Source: Lyophyllum atratum
Taxonomy: Eukaryota; Basidiomycota; Agaricomycetes; Agaricales; Lyophyllaceae
Direction: 5' to 3'
Assembly (NCBI GenBank): GCA_014905825.1
Contig: JACGCN010000015.1
Span: forward strand, 930,001-994,000
Length of the DNA stretch: 64,000 bases
Below the pieces are notes generated by a model. That model did not search any database, was not told the origin of the DNA, and saw nothing but the letters and a program-made list of their open reading frames with translations. Positions 30,888-42,746 of the stretch are shown here, one piece after another. The position numbers and the translations under genes are program-made. Position 1 is the first letter of the stretch, and every line of letters starts with the position of its first letter.

Positions 30888-31569
30888 TTAAACACGAGTT
30901 TGTGCGTTTCCCCTGTAAATTGCTCTTCAGGTCGAACCCCACACACACGAAACCCAAAGCAACGCACCTATTAACCATAGCGAACTTGTGGATATTTTCC
31001 TTCTCATCCAACGCCACGCTCTTCCCCTGCACAATCGCAATCAACTCCCTCGCCAGCCTCTCCTCCACCGTCCTCCCCATCTTCGTCTTGCTGGCCTTCA
31101 ATATCGCCTGCACGGCCTTCCGCGTCCTTTGCTTCTCCCCCAGCGCAACAGGCTTCGCCACCATCTTCCCACCTTGCTTGTGCATCAGCGACCGCACTGC
31201 AGGCGCCGCGTCCTCGATGGCCTTCCGCAGGATGGGCAGCGGGGGCGCCCGCGTGAATGCGTGGATGTGCAGGAGGGTGTTGGAGGTGATGCGTGCGGCT
31301 CGCGCGCGGTGCCCGTGGGTAAGGAGACTAGAGGTGAAGTAGTGGAGTAGTGGATCCTCCGCTGGGGGAATGTTCATGATAGTGGGGGTCTTGGGCGAGG
31401 AAGAGGAAGAGGAGGAGGGTGTGGCAACGACAGGTGGAGGTGGTGCCTTCGTTGATACCCCGAGCGTGCCCATGGCTTCGGCCAGGATGGCTGGGTCGCT
31501 TGAGGAGGACATCGGGCGTGCGTACCGGGGAAGGCATCTCGCCGTTGTGAGGCGCAATGAGGGGAGCAT
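30888..31569 (-). CDS. Mitochondrial small ribosomal subunit protein uS7m
   Basis: Exons complement(30888-30912, 30968-31569), 208 aa. The first 20 residues (MLPSLRLTTARCLPRYARP) look like a mitochondrial presequence and are followed by a Pro/Ser-rich linker. The S7 domain begins at DPLLHYFTSSLLTHGHRARA and includes PILRKAIEDAAPAVRSLMHK, KPVALGEKQRTRKAVQAIL, RTVEERLARELIAIVQGKS and KFAMVNRGNAQTRV. The tiny last exon supplies the conserved GNAQTRV end, which uS7m homologues share. uS7 binds the 3' major domain of small-subunit rRNA. Confidence 0.93.
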
Positions 31570-32015
31570 GGTTGCGGCCGGTAGTGGTGGTCACGGTCGC
31601 GAATAAAATTCGGCGTGGCCATTGTTTGGCAACAGCTTCGGTTTTCGATGATCGCTTGATGTCCGCAGTGTTGGGAGCGCTGAGTTGCAATCCTGGTTCC
31701 CTGTAGCACCATCGTCGTCTCGAAATCACACTAATATGGCTCAAGGTTGAACGATTGCTCATATTTAATTCAACCAGTCACGCCACCACCATCTTGTACA
31801 GCAAAGTTGAGATCAATTTGGAATTAACCCCCACTCGTCTCCCCAAGTCTCCCCTCGACAGACATCATCAATCATTCCCGCGTGAAAATGGCGCACCAGA
31901 CACTTAATCATACAAAAGCCCTACATAGTCTACATATCCCAAGAAGCATACACATAAATGATTCACATCCAACAAAAAATTACATAGTATCCACTTCACT
32001 TCCATCGCACGCAAC
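31570..32015. other. Intergenic region between uS7m and carnitine acetyltransferase
   Basis: Promoter of uS7m and 3' flank of the carnitine acetyltransferase. The right part (31890-32000) is A/T-rich with TACATA words, consistent with a polyadenylation region. No gene seen. Confidence 0.45.
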
Positions 32016-35000
32016 TTAATACTCCGCCAGGGGTATGACTTTGCCTATCATCACCATCAGACCCTCCTCACCCCAACATCCAGAAGGAAACACTCACCAA
32101 CATCAGAATGCGCCGACTTCTTCCTATGACCCAGCAGCTCCAGATCTCCACTATCAAAGAACGAGTATCCCGCTGAACACACACACACAATACACACACA
32201 CCACCGTCAACACGACGCAAACCAAGGTATAGATAGGCAAGCACTCACGCATCGCAATCTCCTCCGTATCCGACCCCGCCTCGTCCGAGTGGTACCCATT
32301 GATCGGGCGGCCCGTCTTCGAGTCGCGCAGCACGCCAAGATGATCAACGAACGGCGCCGGGCGCTCATTCGCCGAGCGGTGCAGCTGGATCAGCAGCCTC
32401 TGGATATCAAGCAAGTAGCCCTGTATCGTATCCAAAAACCGCCTCGTCTGCAGATGTTTCGACGACGCACACCTACCACCCCCAAGAACACGCATCAGCC
32501 ACCACGACTACGAAGAAAAAATACAAAGGACGCACACGGAGAGCCGGTCCTCCTTAATAATATACCCAATCCCGTACCCCTCCGCCGCGACAGGACCAAA
32601 CCCAAACAGCCTCAGCGCCGGGTTCCCGCAGTTCGAGGTGGAGATGATCGAGGTCCCGAGGGTCTCCCACCCCGCGTCCGTGAAGATCTTGGGCATCTTC
32701 GACGGGGTGGGGCCCGGCGCGGGGTCGTTGGGCGCGGGGTCCAGGTTGCCTGTGATCTCTCGTTGGAGGAGGCAGTACAGGGCGTAAAGGTGCCTTGGTG
32801 GGTCAAGGCGTCAGTGGATTCGGGAAAGGACTCAAGAGAAGGGGAATGAAGGGATGGGGAGGGGGCGTACCTGTCTTGCCCGAGTCCTTGGCTGCATTCC
32901 TTGGTCAACTGTGTGTGCCGTTCGCAAGCTTTGCGCAGCGCAGCGACTTTCTGGGAGGCGTCTGCATCAGAGTAGAAAGTCTAGAAACCATCGTAAGCAC
33001 ATGGCGGTAGATGCGTGGATACCTCTTCAGAGTTCACCTTGCTGAAATTCACGCTCTCAGGCTGCACACTCCGTATCGCCTCCGTCCTCCCATGCAAAAA
33101 CGCCTTCGTCATCGCCGGTTCATACGTACACTCCGTCCTCCCTAACCCCCCAACCACCTCGTCAGCCCTCAATCCCAAATGTGATATCAAGGTAGTAGAA
33201 GCCACGTACCATACAGCCCAAAATACGCCGCCTGAAACGCCATCTGCACGAACGCATCCGGACTAAACCCATGGCTCGTAATAAAATTCTTCCCATACCC
33301 CCTAAACTCCAGCGCCTGGCACTCATTCTGGCATATCAGCGCACTAATCCTCGTCTCCGCAAATCGCACGCCCACCCGGAGCTCGGGCGACATCTTCCAC
33401 TCGAGCTTCTTGGGCGTCGTGTCGATGGTCTCGTGCGTCGGGGACGGGGACGCGATGCGGGCGGGGTGTTTGGGCTTGTAGGCTTTGGCGTGCGGGGAGA
33501 GGGGGGCGTGGAAGAGGGTGGGGGCGGAGGGGTTGATGGAGCGCGCGAGGAGCATGAGGCCTTCGGTGAATATGTCCGCGGCGAATCTGGGTGGGGTTGG
33601 GCGGGTGAGTGTGCGGTGGGAGAGGGGAGGGGGGAGGGGTACCTGAGGACGGTGTGGCCGTCGACACCTGTGTGCTCGAAGTTGATGCCGGCGGCGCCGT
33701 CGGCGCAGACGATGATTTGGAGCTGTAGATAGTCGCGTGTCAGTTTTTATAGGCGATGGACACTGTAGGATTGTTACATACCTTGTCATACCATCGATTC
33801 GTACACGTCCCGACTTGCTCTCCGCCATCCAAACTATACGTCCCACATAAAAAATTACTACACAGATCCCCCACACTCTCAGGGGACGTGTCGTCTAAGC
33901 ATACGACGAACAAGGCGTCATCAACAATCTCCAGGCAGGAGGCGTTATGGCGATCGCTGGCGAGCTCGTCGCGGAGCTTCGACCATATCTTTCGGTTTTC
34001 TGTCGAAAGGACGCCGATGGCACCGCGTGCGACCTGTAAGGGACCTATCAGCCAAGACATGGATAAGTGCGGGGCTGTGATGACGGACCTCGGACCTGTC
34101 AGTCTTGTCCGCGTCACTGACGATCGCTTGTAAGTTCCGGAGAACCTCCCTCTCGGTCAGCACTGGTAGATTATCTTCGTCGAGTACATCGAACCAATCT
34201 ACAATATCATGTCATATAGAGCTGTAGTATAACCAAGGGTTCGTAAGACGCACAGAACTGCCCTCGACGTAGGACGACCACATGGTTCGCGTTTTCCTTG
34301 GTGTCCATTACGCACCCTCTCTATAGATGGTCCTCAGTGTCAGTGAGCGTCTTTACAGCCGGAAGAAACGCACACACCTCGGTCGGTATCCTCGACGTCC
34401 CAAACAGCCGCTTATACTGATCCATGTCCAAAGGTGTCCCGCGCACCAAGTCCGGCTGCAAAATCCCCGCCCGGAGGTCATGTACGAAGCCCAGCGACGA
34501 GATGATAAGAGATGCTGCCCGCGGCAGCTGGGCGCCCCGATCCGGCGTAGGGTCGTTCCTATACACCATGATCAGCAGTGGCAAAGAGTGAAGGGGCATG
34601 GCTGGCGTACTCGAGCACAAAAAACGGATTGAGAGCAAGTACCACCGGATCCGTGAGGGACAGGTACGATTCATACCTGCCCAAGCCACGATCAGCCCAA
34701 TCGTCCCTTCCCAGCCCATACACACACTCACCAAAAGTCTTCGATATAGCTACAGGATCCAAAACGACGCATATATCAGCCCCAACAGCGTTATCAAGTA
34801 ACAACTACGAAAACGCACCTATGCTTCTTACTCGCCCAATCCTTCAGCTTCTCCTGTATCCTCGGCCCATCACCCTCCAAAAACTCCCTAACAGCCTCCT
34901 TAGTCTGCGCATGCTCCCTCTCGTCCTGCAGCCCCTCCAGCGCCCGCAGATACCTCTTGCACGTATCCTCGAGCGGGGGTATGGGCAGCTTCGGGAGCTT

Positions 35001-35054
35001 GTCCTGGTGTGCGAACGTCCCCTTCGGAGTCGGGCTGGAGTGCGATTTCGACAT
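32016..35054 (-). CDS. Carnitine O-acetyltransferase
   Basis: Fifteen exons close in frame (728 aa): complement(32016-32044, 32098-32172, 32249-32472, 32536-32793, 32871-32980, 33038-33141, 33210-33586, 33643-33722, 33782-34033, 34089-34198, 34254-34320, 34378-34558, 34611-34676, 34732-34749, 34819-35054). It starts MSKSHSSPTPKGTFAHQDKL followed by the family-typical LPIPPLEDTCKRYL. Other landmarks are RIPTERGCVMDTKENANHVV, RGQFYWFDVLDED, the catalytic His in GINFEHTGVDGHTVLR (about residue 327), YGRTECTYEPAMTKAFLHGR and GFGPVAAEGYGIGYIIKEDR. It transfers acetyl groups between CoA and carnitine for shuttling to mitochondria. No SKL peroxisome signal is present (end PLAEY), so a Yat1/Yat2-like cytosolic or outer-mitochondrial site is likely. 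An 18-nt exon is needed. Confidence 0.94.
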
Positions 35055-35663
35055 CGCGGTAAGGGGAGTAGAAAGTAGGGAGGAAGGAAGGAAGAAGCCC
35101 GTGAGTGGGGAGTCCACAAGTTACAACATAACCAATTTGAACGGCTTACATGGCTTGCATGATGATCGATGATCGACGCGCGGGGAAATGGAAATAGGGG
35201 GGATCGAAGTTCTTCCGGGGTGGGACGTGGGGTATCCGCGTGCCGTTTTGAGTGGGTGGGGGCTATCGATGTACTATGTAGCAGCTCGATGGGCTTGGAG
35301 GCCGGATTTGGACGGCTCAGGAATGCCAGCGGCTTGACGGGTTCCCGTGAGCTCGACCCATGCGGAGCTTGAGCGTGCCTAGATGTTGCATTGGTGGCGG
35401 ACGTTGCGGACGAGGAGGAGATGCTGGCCGGAAGAAAATGTATGTTTGTAGTAGTGTTGCGGTGCTGGAAAACCGGGTTGAGCTGCGTGTCTTCCCTGTC
35501 GCTATCAGGGGTGAGAATTCATACGAGGAATACGCCCTCTTCATTAATACAGATAGTCATTCAAGAACACAAACACTACGCGGTATGGGTATGGGTATCT
35601 ATACAACAGTTCACAATCGCCAGCCATTCCAATTCCAGCCTTTTCTCCGTACCAACTCTCCAC
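35055..35663. other. Intergenic region between carnitine acetyltransferase and WSC gene
   Basis: Promoter of the carnitine acetyltransferase and 3' flank of the WSC gene. Contains an in-frame upstream ATG (35117) for the acetyltransferase. No other feature. Confidence 0.45.
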
Positions 35664-37513
35664 CTACCCACCGATCACCTGTATAGTGATGGGACTGCAG
35701 CTATCAAGGGTATAATGCGGATGCCCCGTCACAGGCGAGTATACCACATCCAACCTCCCGTTCGCAGTCTGGTTATTGCACAACGAGAACGCGTCCGCCT
35801 TCCCTCCGAACGCTAGCACAGGCGGGCTGCCCACCGCGTTCGACGTGTCTGTCTGCAAAGCGGCGATCGTCCGGAGAAGGAAGGAAGGGGATTGAGGGGG
35901 AAGTGAGTGGAGAATGGAAAGGGAATGAAGTCAGTAGTCGAGCGTGCTGAAGGAGATAAGAGACTGACCATAGTGCAATAGGCCTGTGTCCCCGGAAACG
36001 CAGGGTTCGAAGAAACAAAGTTAGGCGTCTCCCCGTCCCCGGGCGCAGTCGATGACGCATGCAATGTCGGGTTAGCCGGCGACTGCGGGAACACAATCGA
36101 GTTCTGCAGCGAGAAATACGGCCATTCCGAGCAGCACGTCGGGCACGCCTACCAGTCAAAAGTCATCAGCACCGCCCTGCTCTCACACCAAAACCCACGA
36201 AAGAACGCACCGAAAGTACACCCCAGACGACGTTCGGCACAAGCTCAGCGACCACCACCTTGAGCTTGACGGTAGTGGGCCCGTTGCCAGGCGGGTTCTT
36301 ATACGCCGCCACGAGCGTGAAATTCGCGACGTCCCTGGACAAACACGGCTGCGGCCCTTCATCCCCCGCCGCCGACAAACGATACACCGCGATCCGATCC
36401 AAGTTCCCGCAATATTGCGCATGGTTCGCGTCGCACACCATGCGGCAGTCGTTGTCCGACACGCGCTGCGTCGGCGGGTTGATCGCATTATCGCACCCTT
36501 CCATTCATACGCCTTGTCAAGTCGAGGTTTCTTGTTATGGAGAAGGAGAACTTACAGCATTCGTGCCCGGATTCCATCCCGGCATATGTATACCCTCCCA
36601 ACGACTGACAAGCGGACGTGCAGGATTGCGCCGTAACTCCTCCCGGGATGTTCACAGGCACCGCCAGCGTCCGGCGGGTCGTAGAGTCGCTGCGGAAACC
36701 AGCACCATGAGCCGCGACCATGGACAAATGGAAGAAAACATACATGAAGCACCCTTGGTACGCCCAGCTATCACCATTGACATTCGCCACGGTCGGCGCT
36801 ATCGTCGGGCCCGGCTGCCCGTTGTACAGGAGGTTGAGGCGGCCAGAGGACCCACACGATTCTGTGTTGTTGCCGTTGCACCCGAAGTTGCAGTCGCTCA
36901 GTGGGGCTGGCTGGCCCGGGATCTGGATCGTTGAATCGCAATCTATAGGAAGGTGAATGAGGTTGCCGAAATGTAGAGCTGAGGTGTGGCATACAGCATT
37001 CCTGTATATGTGAGGAAGGGAGGCATGGAAGGGAGGGCATGAGCCGTCCGTCAGATTGTGACACAAATGTTATAGAATGGGCTTGTCTTACCCCTGACAA
37101 CACAACATCAGCTTTTTACTTTGGTGACATGTATGGAAATAGGACGTACTGCCAAACTCCAAACCAGCATAGTTGTAATCCCCATCAGTGCAGAAGCTAA
37201 TACACGACTCCACAGTCATATTGTCTGAACTCATGAAGGTCGCAGCGAGTGTCCGCGAGGTGGAGATGTCGCTGGTACCGCAGAAAAGGTGGTCAATAAA
37301 GACACGAAGGGATATATCGAGACATGGACTCACGTGTAGCATCCCAGGGACGACCAATTCCCAGGCAACAACGGCGGTATAGACTGTGCCGACACGGAAG
37401 CCTACAAGGTCGAGTCAATGTCAGTGCGATCCTCCCTCGTTGCATGGCAAGGCATGACATACCGAGAGCAAGACGAGTACGCCGAAGGCTGAGGTACCGA
37501 GCACGGACGCCAT
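35664..37513 (-). CDS. Secreted protein with two WSC domains
   Basis: Ten exons close in frame (412 aa): complement(35664-35852, 35969-36148, 36211-36497, 36556-36689, 36744-36942, 36995-37001, 37092-37093, 37150-37271, 37334-37401, 37463-37513). A signal peptide (MASVLGTSAFGVLVLLSASVSA) precedes WSC domain 1 (NWSSLGCYTDIS, YNYAGLEFGRECYCD, CNGNNTESCGSSGRLNLL) and WSC domain 2 (YQGCFIDSTTRRTL, YTYAGMESGHECWCD, YCGNLDRIAVY). The C-terminal 150 residues, with ACPTCCSEWPYFSLQNS and a Cys-containing end, form a domain found in many basidiomycete WSC proteins. WSC domains bind carbohydrate such as xylan or glucan at the cell wall. Restoring the GxECxC motif in domain 1 requires a 7-nt and a 2-nt exon, which is the uncertain part. 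Confidence 0.87.
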
Positions 37514-38708
37514 CTGGAGTCTGCCAGTGGAAAGAGAAGGTCAAAGTTCCAACATCCAAGGATCGACGCGCTGGAAAGCGCTTTATACGCGGCCCAACAA
37601 GTCAGTCACGTCTCCTCGCCAGGTACCCATCACAAAACACCCTTTCCGCCGTGTGCAGACGGATCGCCCCCCACTCCCAGGAACGTCAAGTCCAGACGTG
37701 CCCGGGGCAGAAGAAGGATGCGAATTGAAACTGCCATCGCCGCAGGGGAAATAGGTAGGCTGCCGACGCGGTGGTTGATTGGTGGGTGTGGGTGGGGAGT
37801 TGGAACTTGGGTATGAATCATAAGATACACGTCCCGGGCGAAGGCTGTCAGTGTCAGAGATATCCGTTGACAGGACCCATCTGTCGCAAGGTGCGTGTTG
37901 TGATGGACTCGGGTGATAGTTCCGTGGATTGTATACATATGGAAGCCCAGGTGTGCCGTTCGATGATGAGGAACTGTATTGAATGTTCCGCGATTCGTGT
38001 GGAAAGCTCCCGCGTCTTTTCTTGATCCCTTGGGAAGAGGTGAACTATATAGGTCGTGGTCGATGGCAGCTGGGCTTGACGTAGTGGGCTTTGTGCGCTG
38101 TTCGCGTCTCGAGAACATAGAGATTCTGACATGGATGCAGGAACGGACAAGCAGAGGCGCTCGTCGACAATGATCATATGGTGGCAAGCTTGAGCAATGA
38201 GATTTATTATTAGTTATTTTTATCTCTATGTACGTGGGAATTACGAATCTAATGCTCTCTTCCTCGAATTCTTCCGCGAATACTTAAGTTCACGCTTAAC
38301 CAAGGTCAAGTTGAGTGGTCTCTCATCAACAAGGATGAATGGTAAGTGCCGTGATCTATACCCGGAGTGTACTAGTGTACCCGAATTGTCGTCAGCTATT
38401 GACACCCGTATCAAGAATTCAACAAGTTTTCATCACAACAGGTGTTGTTGAAGCTCTAGCTCCTTCGAAAATTCAATCCCGATCAGACAACTGTCGGATG
38501 GACCATCCGTGCAGGCCTTGGTATCAACACTTACGGAATCTTCTCAAGGAAAGGCTGCCACCATGCTCACCTTCATGTCCACAGATTGAGGATGGCAGTC
38601 TTTGGCATTAAATACGAATGGGTCATAACGGCATACGCTATCGATCTTGCCTCGCTCCCCACTTCTTCTCGGAAACAACGATGTCAAGCAGGCCTGCCAC
38701 GACGTCCC
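37514..38708. other. Intergenic region upstream of the WSC gene
   Basis: Promoter region of the WSC gene on the minus strand. Short overlapping frames only; no gene recognised. Confidence 0.45.
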
Positions 38709-38900
38709 TCAAGGATGTTGACTCCTCCGCTCCTTGTCCTTACGAAGCTTCTCGATATAAACGAATGTTATCAATATCGTCTCGACGGTATTCTCCCCAG
38801 CCGGGAGTATCTCAAGAGAAGCCGGTCGCGCCTTTCCAAATATCCCAAGACTCTTCCTATGGAGTTGAGCAATCGGAGTTTTCCCTGCGTCTTTGGCTAC
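38709..38900 (-). pseudogene. DUF6593 C-terminal fragment
   Basis: The frame KTPIAQLHRKSLGIFGKARP then SLEILPAGENTVETILITFVYIEKLRKD is closely similar to the C-terminal half of the DUF6593 genes at 44.9 and 46.3 kb (PASLEI-TAGEHMV-ILITFIYVEKLRKD). I could not find the N-terminal part upstream (38.9-39.8 kb) in any frame. It is most likely a truncated copy; a gene with badly diverged 5' exons cannot be excluded. Confidence 0.65.
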
Positions 38901-39818
38901 AAGCTGCTCGTTCCACGACCACATCAACTGGTGTCATTCGAGGCTCATGCCGAGTATTTGCACCACTTTCACGAGTCACTGATCTGAATCGTGGGTAACG
39001 TTTTGTAGTCGCGCGGAAAAACATATGGTTAGTCTCGCCCAGGTCTCGCCATGACGTTCGCCAACGTCATCCAAACTTCCAAACCACCTATACCCGTTGG
39101 AAGTTATCCGTCCTAATTGCTTCTACCCAGCTGATATCTCTTATCAACCTCTGCAGAAAGTATATAAACTCTTCAGGAATTCCGTATGGGTGCCAGCCCA
39201 AGTGAATAGAACTCCACTGTCCAGAATCATATCGTTGTCTACTGATCGCAGCCCATCGCTGTTCCTCAAGGTGAGTGAAGAGCTTGGCTCAGCCAAGAGG
39301 CTCATCAGCGATGCTACTCAAGTACTCTTATCATGAGGTGCATACATATTGAGATCCAGCGTCCACGACTTCTTCTAAGCCAAGCCACCTCGGGGAGTTA
39401 TTTTACTCAAAGAAATGGGCAATTTAGAAGCCGTCGTTGTTCCATTCGCCCTTCCAAATCCGCCAAGGTTCTCAGCGCCAAGGAGTGCCATCCTCGCATG
39501 ACGTTTTGGGCACCCGACCCCGATCACATATCCACGGATGACGGACGATGGTGGCCATCCTCACTCCCGATGAAATCCAAGGCTCCTCAATACGCCCTTC
39601 CAAGCATTTCTCTCCTCACCTTCCGATCCGTCCACCACCAAGACGAGCAAAAATGACGGGCCTTGGCGCTCTTCGAGCCCTACTATCAAACGTTCGACCA
39701 TCTCGAAGTCGATGGGCAGCGCGGTTGCCTGTTTTGTCCAATGTCATAGCGTATATATAGGCCAACCCTGCTGCCGCCTGTAGCACAAATAACGCACGTC
39801 CACGGGCCCAGATCTGAA
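38901..39818. other. Region between DUF6593 fragment and MFS gene
   Basis: No convincing coding exon on either strand. May hold decayed 5' parts of the DUF6593 copy and the MFS promoter. Confidence 0.4.
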
Positions 39819-42631
39819 ATGACCCTTACTGAGCGAGATTCTCTACTCAGGAATCCTGGATCCTGTAGTTGCAATCGCAGCGCCCCGCAATACCTAGTTC
39901 GCTCGCCCGTCGGTCCACTCGATATCTCATCGCGCACCCGAAGGCGGATCCTCTTCGGAATATGGCTCGCTCAATTTCTTTCCGTATGTGTACTGCGTCA
40001 ATCCGTACATGACGACCCTTAACCGTTGAATCGTATACCATAGGCATTGAATCGTCTGTATGACACATTTATCAGATGCGAATTTACAGCTGACCTTGTC
40101 ATTTGCAGTGACGCTAGTTCCTACAAGTATGTCAGTGTTATTCTCACTATTCTATGCTCATAACTTCTCTTCGACAAGTGCTCCCGTCAATATCATCCGA
40201 TTTCAACAAGGCCAACCAAGCAAGCTGGTTAGGAACTTCGTGAGCCCCATCAACAATCACATATTGACAGCGCTAACAGGCACCATTAGGTATCTACTCG
40301 CAACATGTACCTTCACGCCCTTGTATGGCCGGCTTTGCAACGCTATTGGAAGAAGAGGCGCCAACCATTCAGCCGTCCTTTTTGCAGCCATCGGGATCTT
40401 CGGTTGCGGATGGTCGAGTAGCATGAAAATGCTCATCGTATCACGTTTCGTGCGTTTCCAAACCTCGCTCATCCGAAAGACAGCCCGCATCCTTATGACT
40501 TTTAAATGCCCAGGTTTCTGGCATTGGCGGTGGCGGAATATTCACGACATCTGCGTTGGTCATCAGATAATTAACCCACCCGTACCCATGATTGACTAAT
40601 TGGCTACTTTAGTATCATCACCAGTGATATGTATAGCCTCCGCGTAAGTAAGAAGCTCTCGAATTCGGCGAATACTGACATCTAGTTGTAGACCCGTGGA
40701 TTCATACAAAGCATCGGTGGTATATTCTACGGGGTTCGTCTGGCGAATCTGTACCAGCTTTATCTGTCTGACGACCAGCTTAGCTCGGCATGGGACTTGG
40801 CGGGCCCGTAGGAGGCTTGATAACGGACTGGTGGGTCCATAGAGATTTCTGCTGATGCTTCACATGATATGTATGCGACGGTAGGTTTGGCTGGCGTTGG
40901 GCATTTCTGATGCAGATACCCTTATTTGGACTTTCTCTTGCTCTAACATCACAGAACTTACGCTACGTCACCCCCGTGCGTTCTGGCTGAGATGACATAC
41001 CACGATTCTTGCTCATGAGCTACCTAAATGCCAGGGAAAGGGCAAAAGCACCTCTGAAATCCTCAAGAGAATCGATTACGGTGGAAGTCTCTGCCTACTA
41101 CTATCTGTAAGCGATCTTCCCAAAGGTCTGTATCTTTCATTGAGGATATTGCAGGTGGGATCCATGCTGTACTTCCTTAGTACCCGGTACAACGAAGATC
41201 GCCCAGTAAGCCCACACAACTTCGCTGCTCATGGTAGCTCAAGCTCACATCGTCATTCCTTAAATTAGTGGTCAGACCCTTTAGTCTGGGTGTCTCTTCT
41301 CCTCTCAATCATATCCCTTGCTCTATTCCTTCTGGTCGAGATATTCATCGCATATGAGCCGGTGCTTCCAACCACCTTGTTGATACAGAAGGTTCCCCTG
41401 CTTATTGGCTGCAGCAACGCACTCGTCGCAGTGTGCAACCTCTCCGTCACGTATTTCTTCCCGGTATGGTTCCAGACGGTTATGCTCTCCTCCGCCTCGA
41501 CTGCCGGTATCGTCGTTCGACTTCACGCTAGGTGCTGTGGCTGATCAACCTCCTCAGGATTACATTTGTTGCCTAACAGTGTCTGTATATCGACTGGATC
41601 CATCTTTGCGGGGTCAGTCGCGCCTCTATCACTCGCATCCTTCTCAGCGGTGATTCAAGCGCAATTTCATACCAATTAGATGGATAATGCGAACAACAGG
41701 ACGATATAAAATGCTCAACCTCGTCTTCGGGTCCTTCCCATTACTCGGCGCTCTGCTTCTCACACAAATGCGGCAAGACTCCGGAAAAGCACATCTGTGG
41801 CTTAGCATAGTACGAGAAGCCATACAGTTATTTTCAATGAGCTCACGGCCTGGTGCTTAGATGCCCCTTGGGTTCGGAAACGCCGTCGTGCTCCAAACCA
41901 TGTACAGTACGTTCCGTCGTTTACCTCTACCTGCCTATGCAGTAGCTGAACTGAACCACTAGTTGCTCTGGTCGCGAATTTGCCGGCGGACCAGATGGCC
42001 ATCGGCACCGGGTTTACGCAGCTTCTGCGGGGGCTAGGTGAGTAAGATCAATGACATCCGATGCATCCATTCCGTGATCCCTGACCTTGGCTCGAACCTA
42101 CAAGGCCAGGTAGGAGGCCTCGCCGCTGCCTCGGCCCTTTTCCAGTCTAGGCTCGACAGCGAACTCAGGGCATACATCCACACACCCGATGCCGAGACGG
42201 TTAGTCGCATCATCAAACTCTGTTAGTATTACGTGCTCCTCATGCAAAGTGCTCCCCCTCGTATACCAGATCATCAAGGCCATCAGACACTCTTCGCGCG
42301 TAATCGGGGAGCTTCCCCCGGACTTGCAGAGGATCGCGCGGGATGCGTATGCGGCGAGCCTGAAGTCGATTTTCACACTGGCTGCCTGTGCATCTTTGCT
42401 GGCGTATCTCCTCCGTTTACCGGTGAGTCCCTTGTGGCATGAGGGTTGCGGACGAGAAGTTGACATCGAGGGCTGTAGATCCCTGACAAGGACTTGAACG
42501 ACAATCCTCCGTCTGAGGCCCTATCGGGAAACGACGAATCCCGCTGCGGTTCTGAGTCTGGCTATGAGAGCGACGACGAAGCCAAGTCCGCCGATGAGTC
42601 CACTGACATTCGATGCCAGCACCACCGGTAG
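39819..42631 (+). CDS. MFS permease, DHA2 type with 14 helices (vacuolar amino-acid/VBA-like)
   Basis: Twenty exons close in frame (577 aa): 39819-39983, 40044-40053, 40109-40126, 40179-40239, 40290-40449, 40514-40554, 40613-40643, 40692-40733, 40784-40830, 40885-40975, 41035-41106, 41155-41205, 41269-41506, 41558-41612, 41680-41809, 41861-41906, 41963-42037, 42105-42199, 42270-42422, 42479-42631. Key motifs are ALNLTLVPTMLPSISSDF, QASWLGTSYLLATCTFTPL, the MFS A motif LYGRLCNAIGRRG, GIGGGGIFT, LGMGLGGPVGGLITDW and WFGWRWAFLMQIPLFG. The set matches DHA2 drug/H+ antiporters close to fungal vacuolar basic amino-acid permeases; the transported compound cannot be told. The acidic tail (ESGYESDDEAKS) is likely cytosolic. 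Two early exons are only 10 and 18 nt. Confidence 0.9.
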
Positions 42632-42746
42632 AGTGTCCCAACTTCATCCGCGTAAACTTCCAAAAGCTTGAGTATATACATTATATAAATCTATGAATAT
42701 CAATTATGCAATCTAAGGATCCACGGTGATGGGTATAAAACCATTC

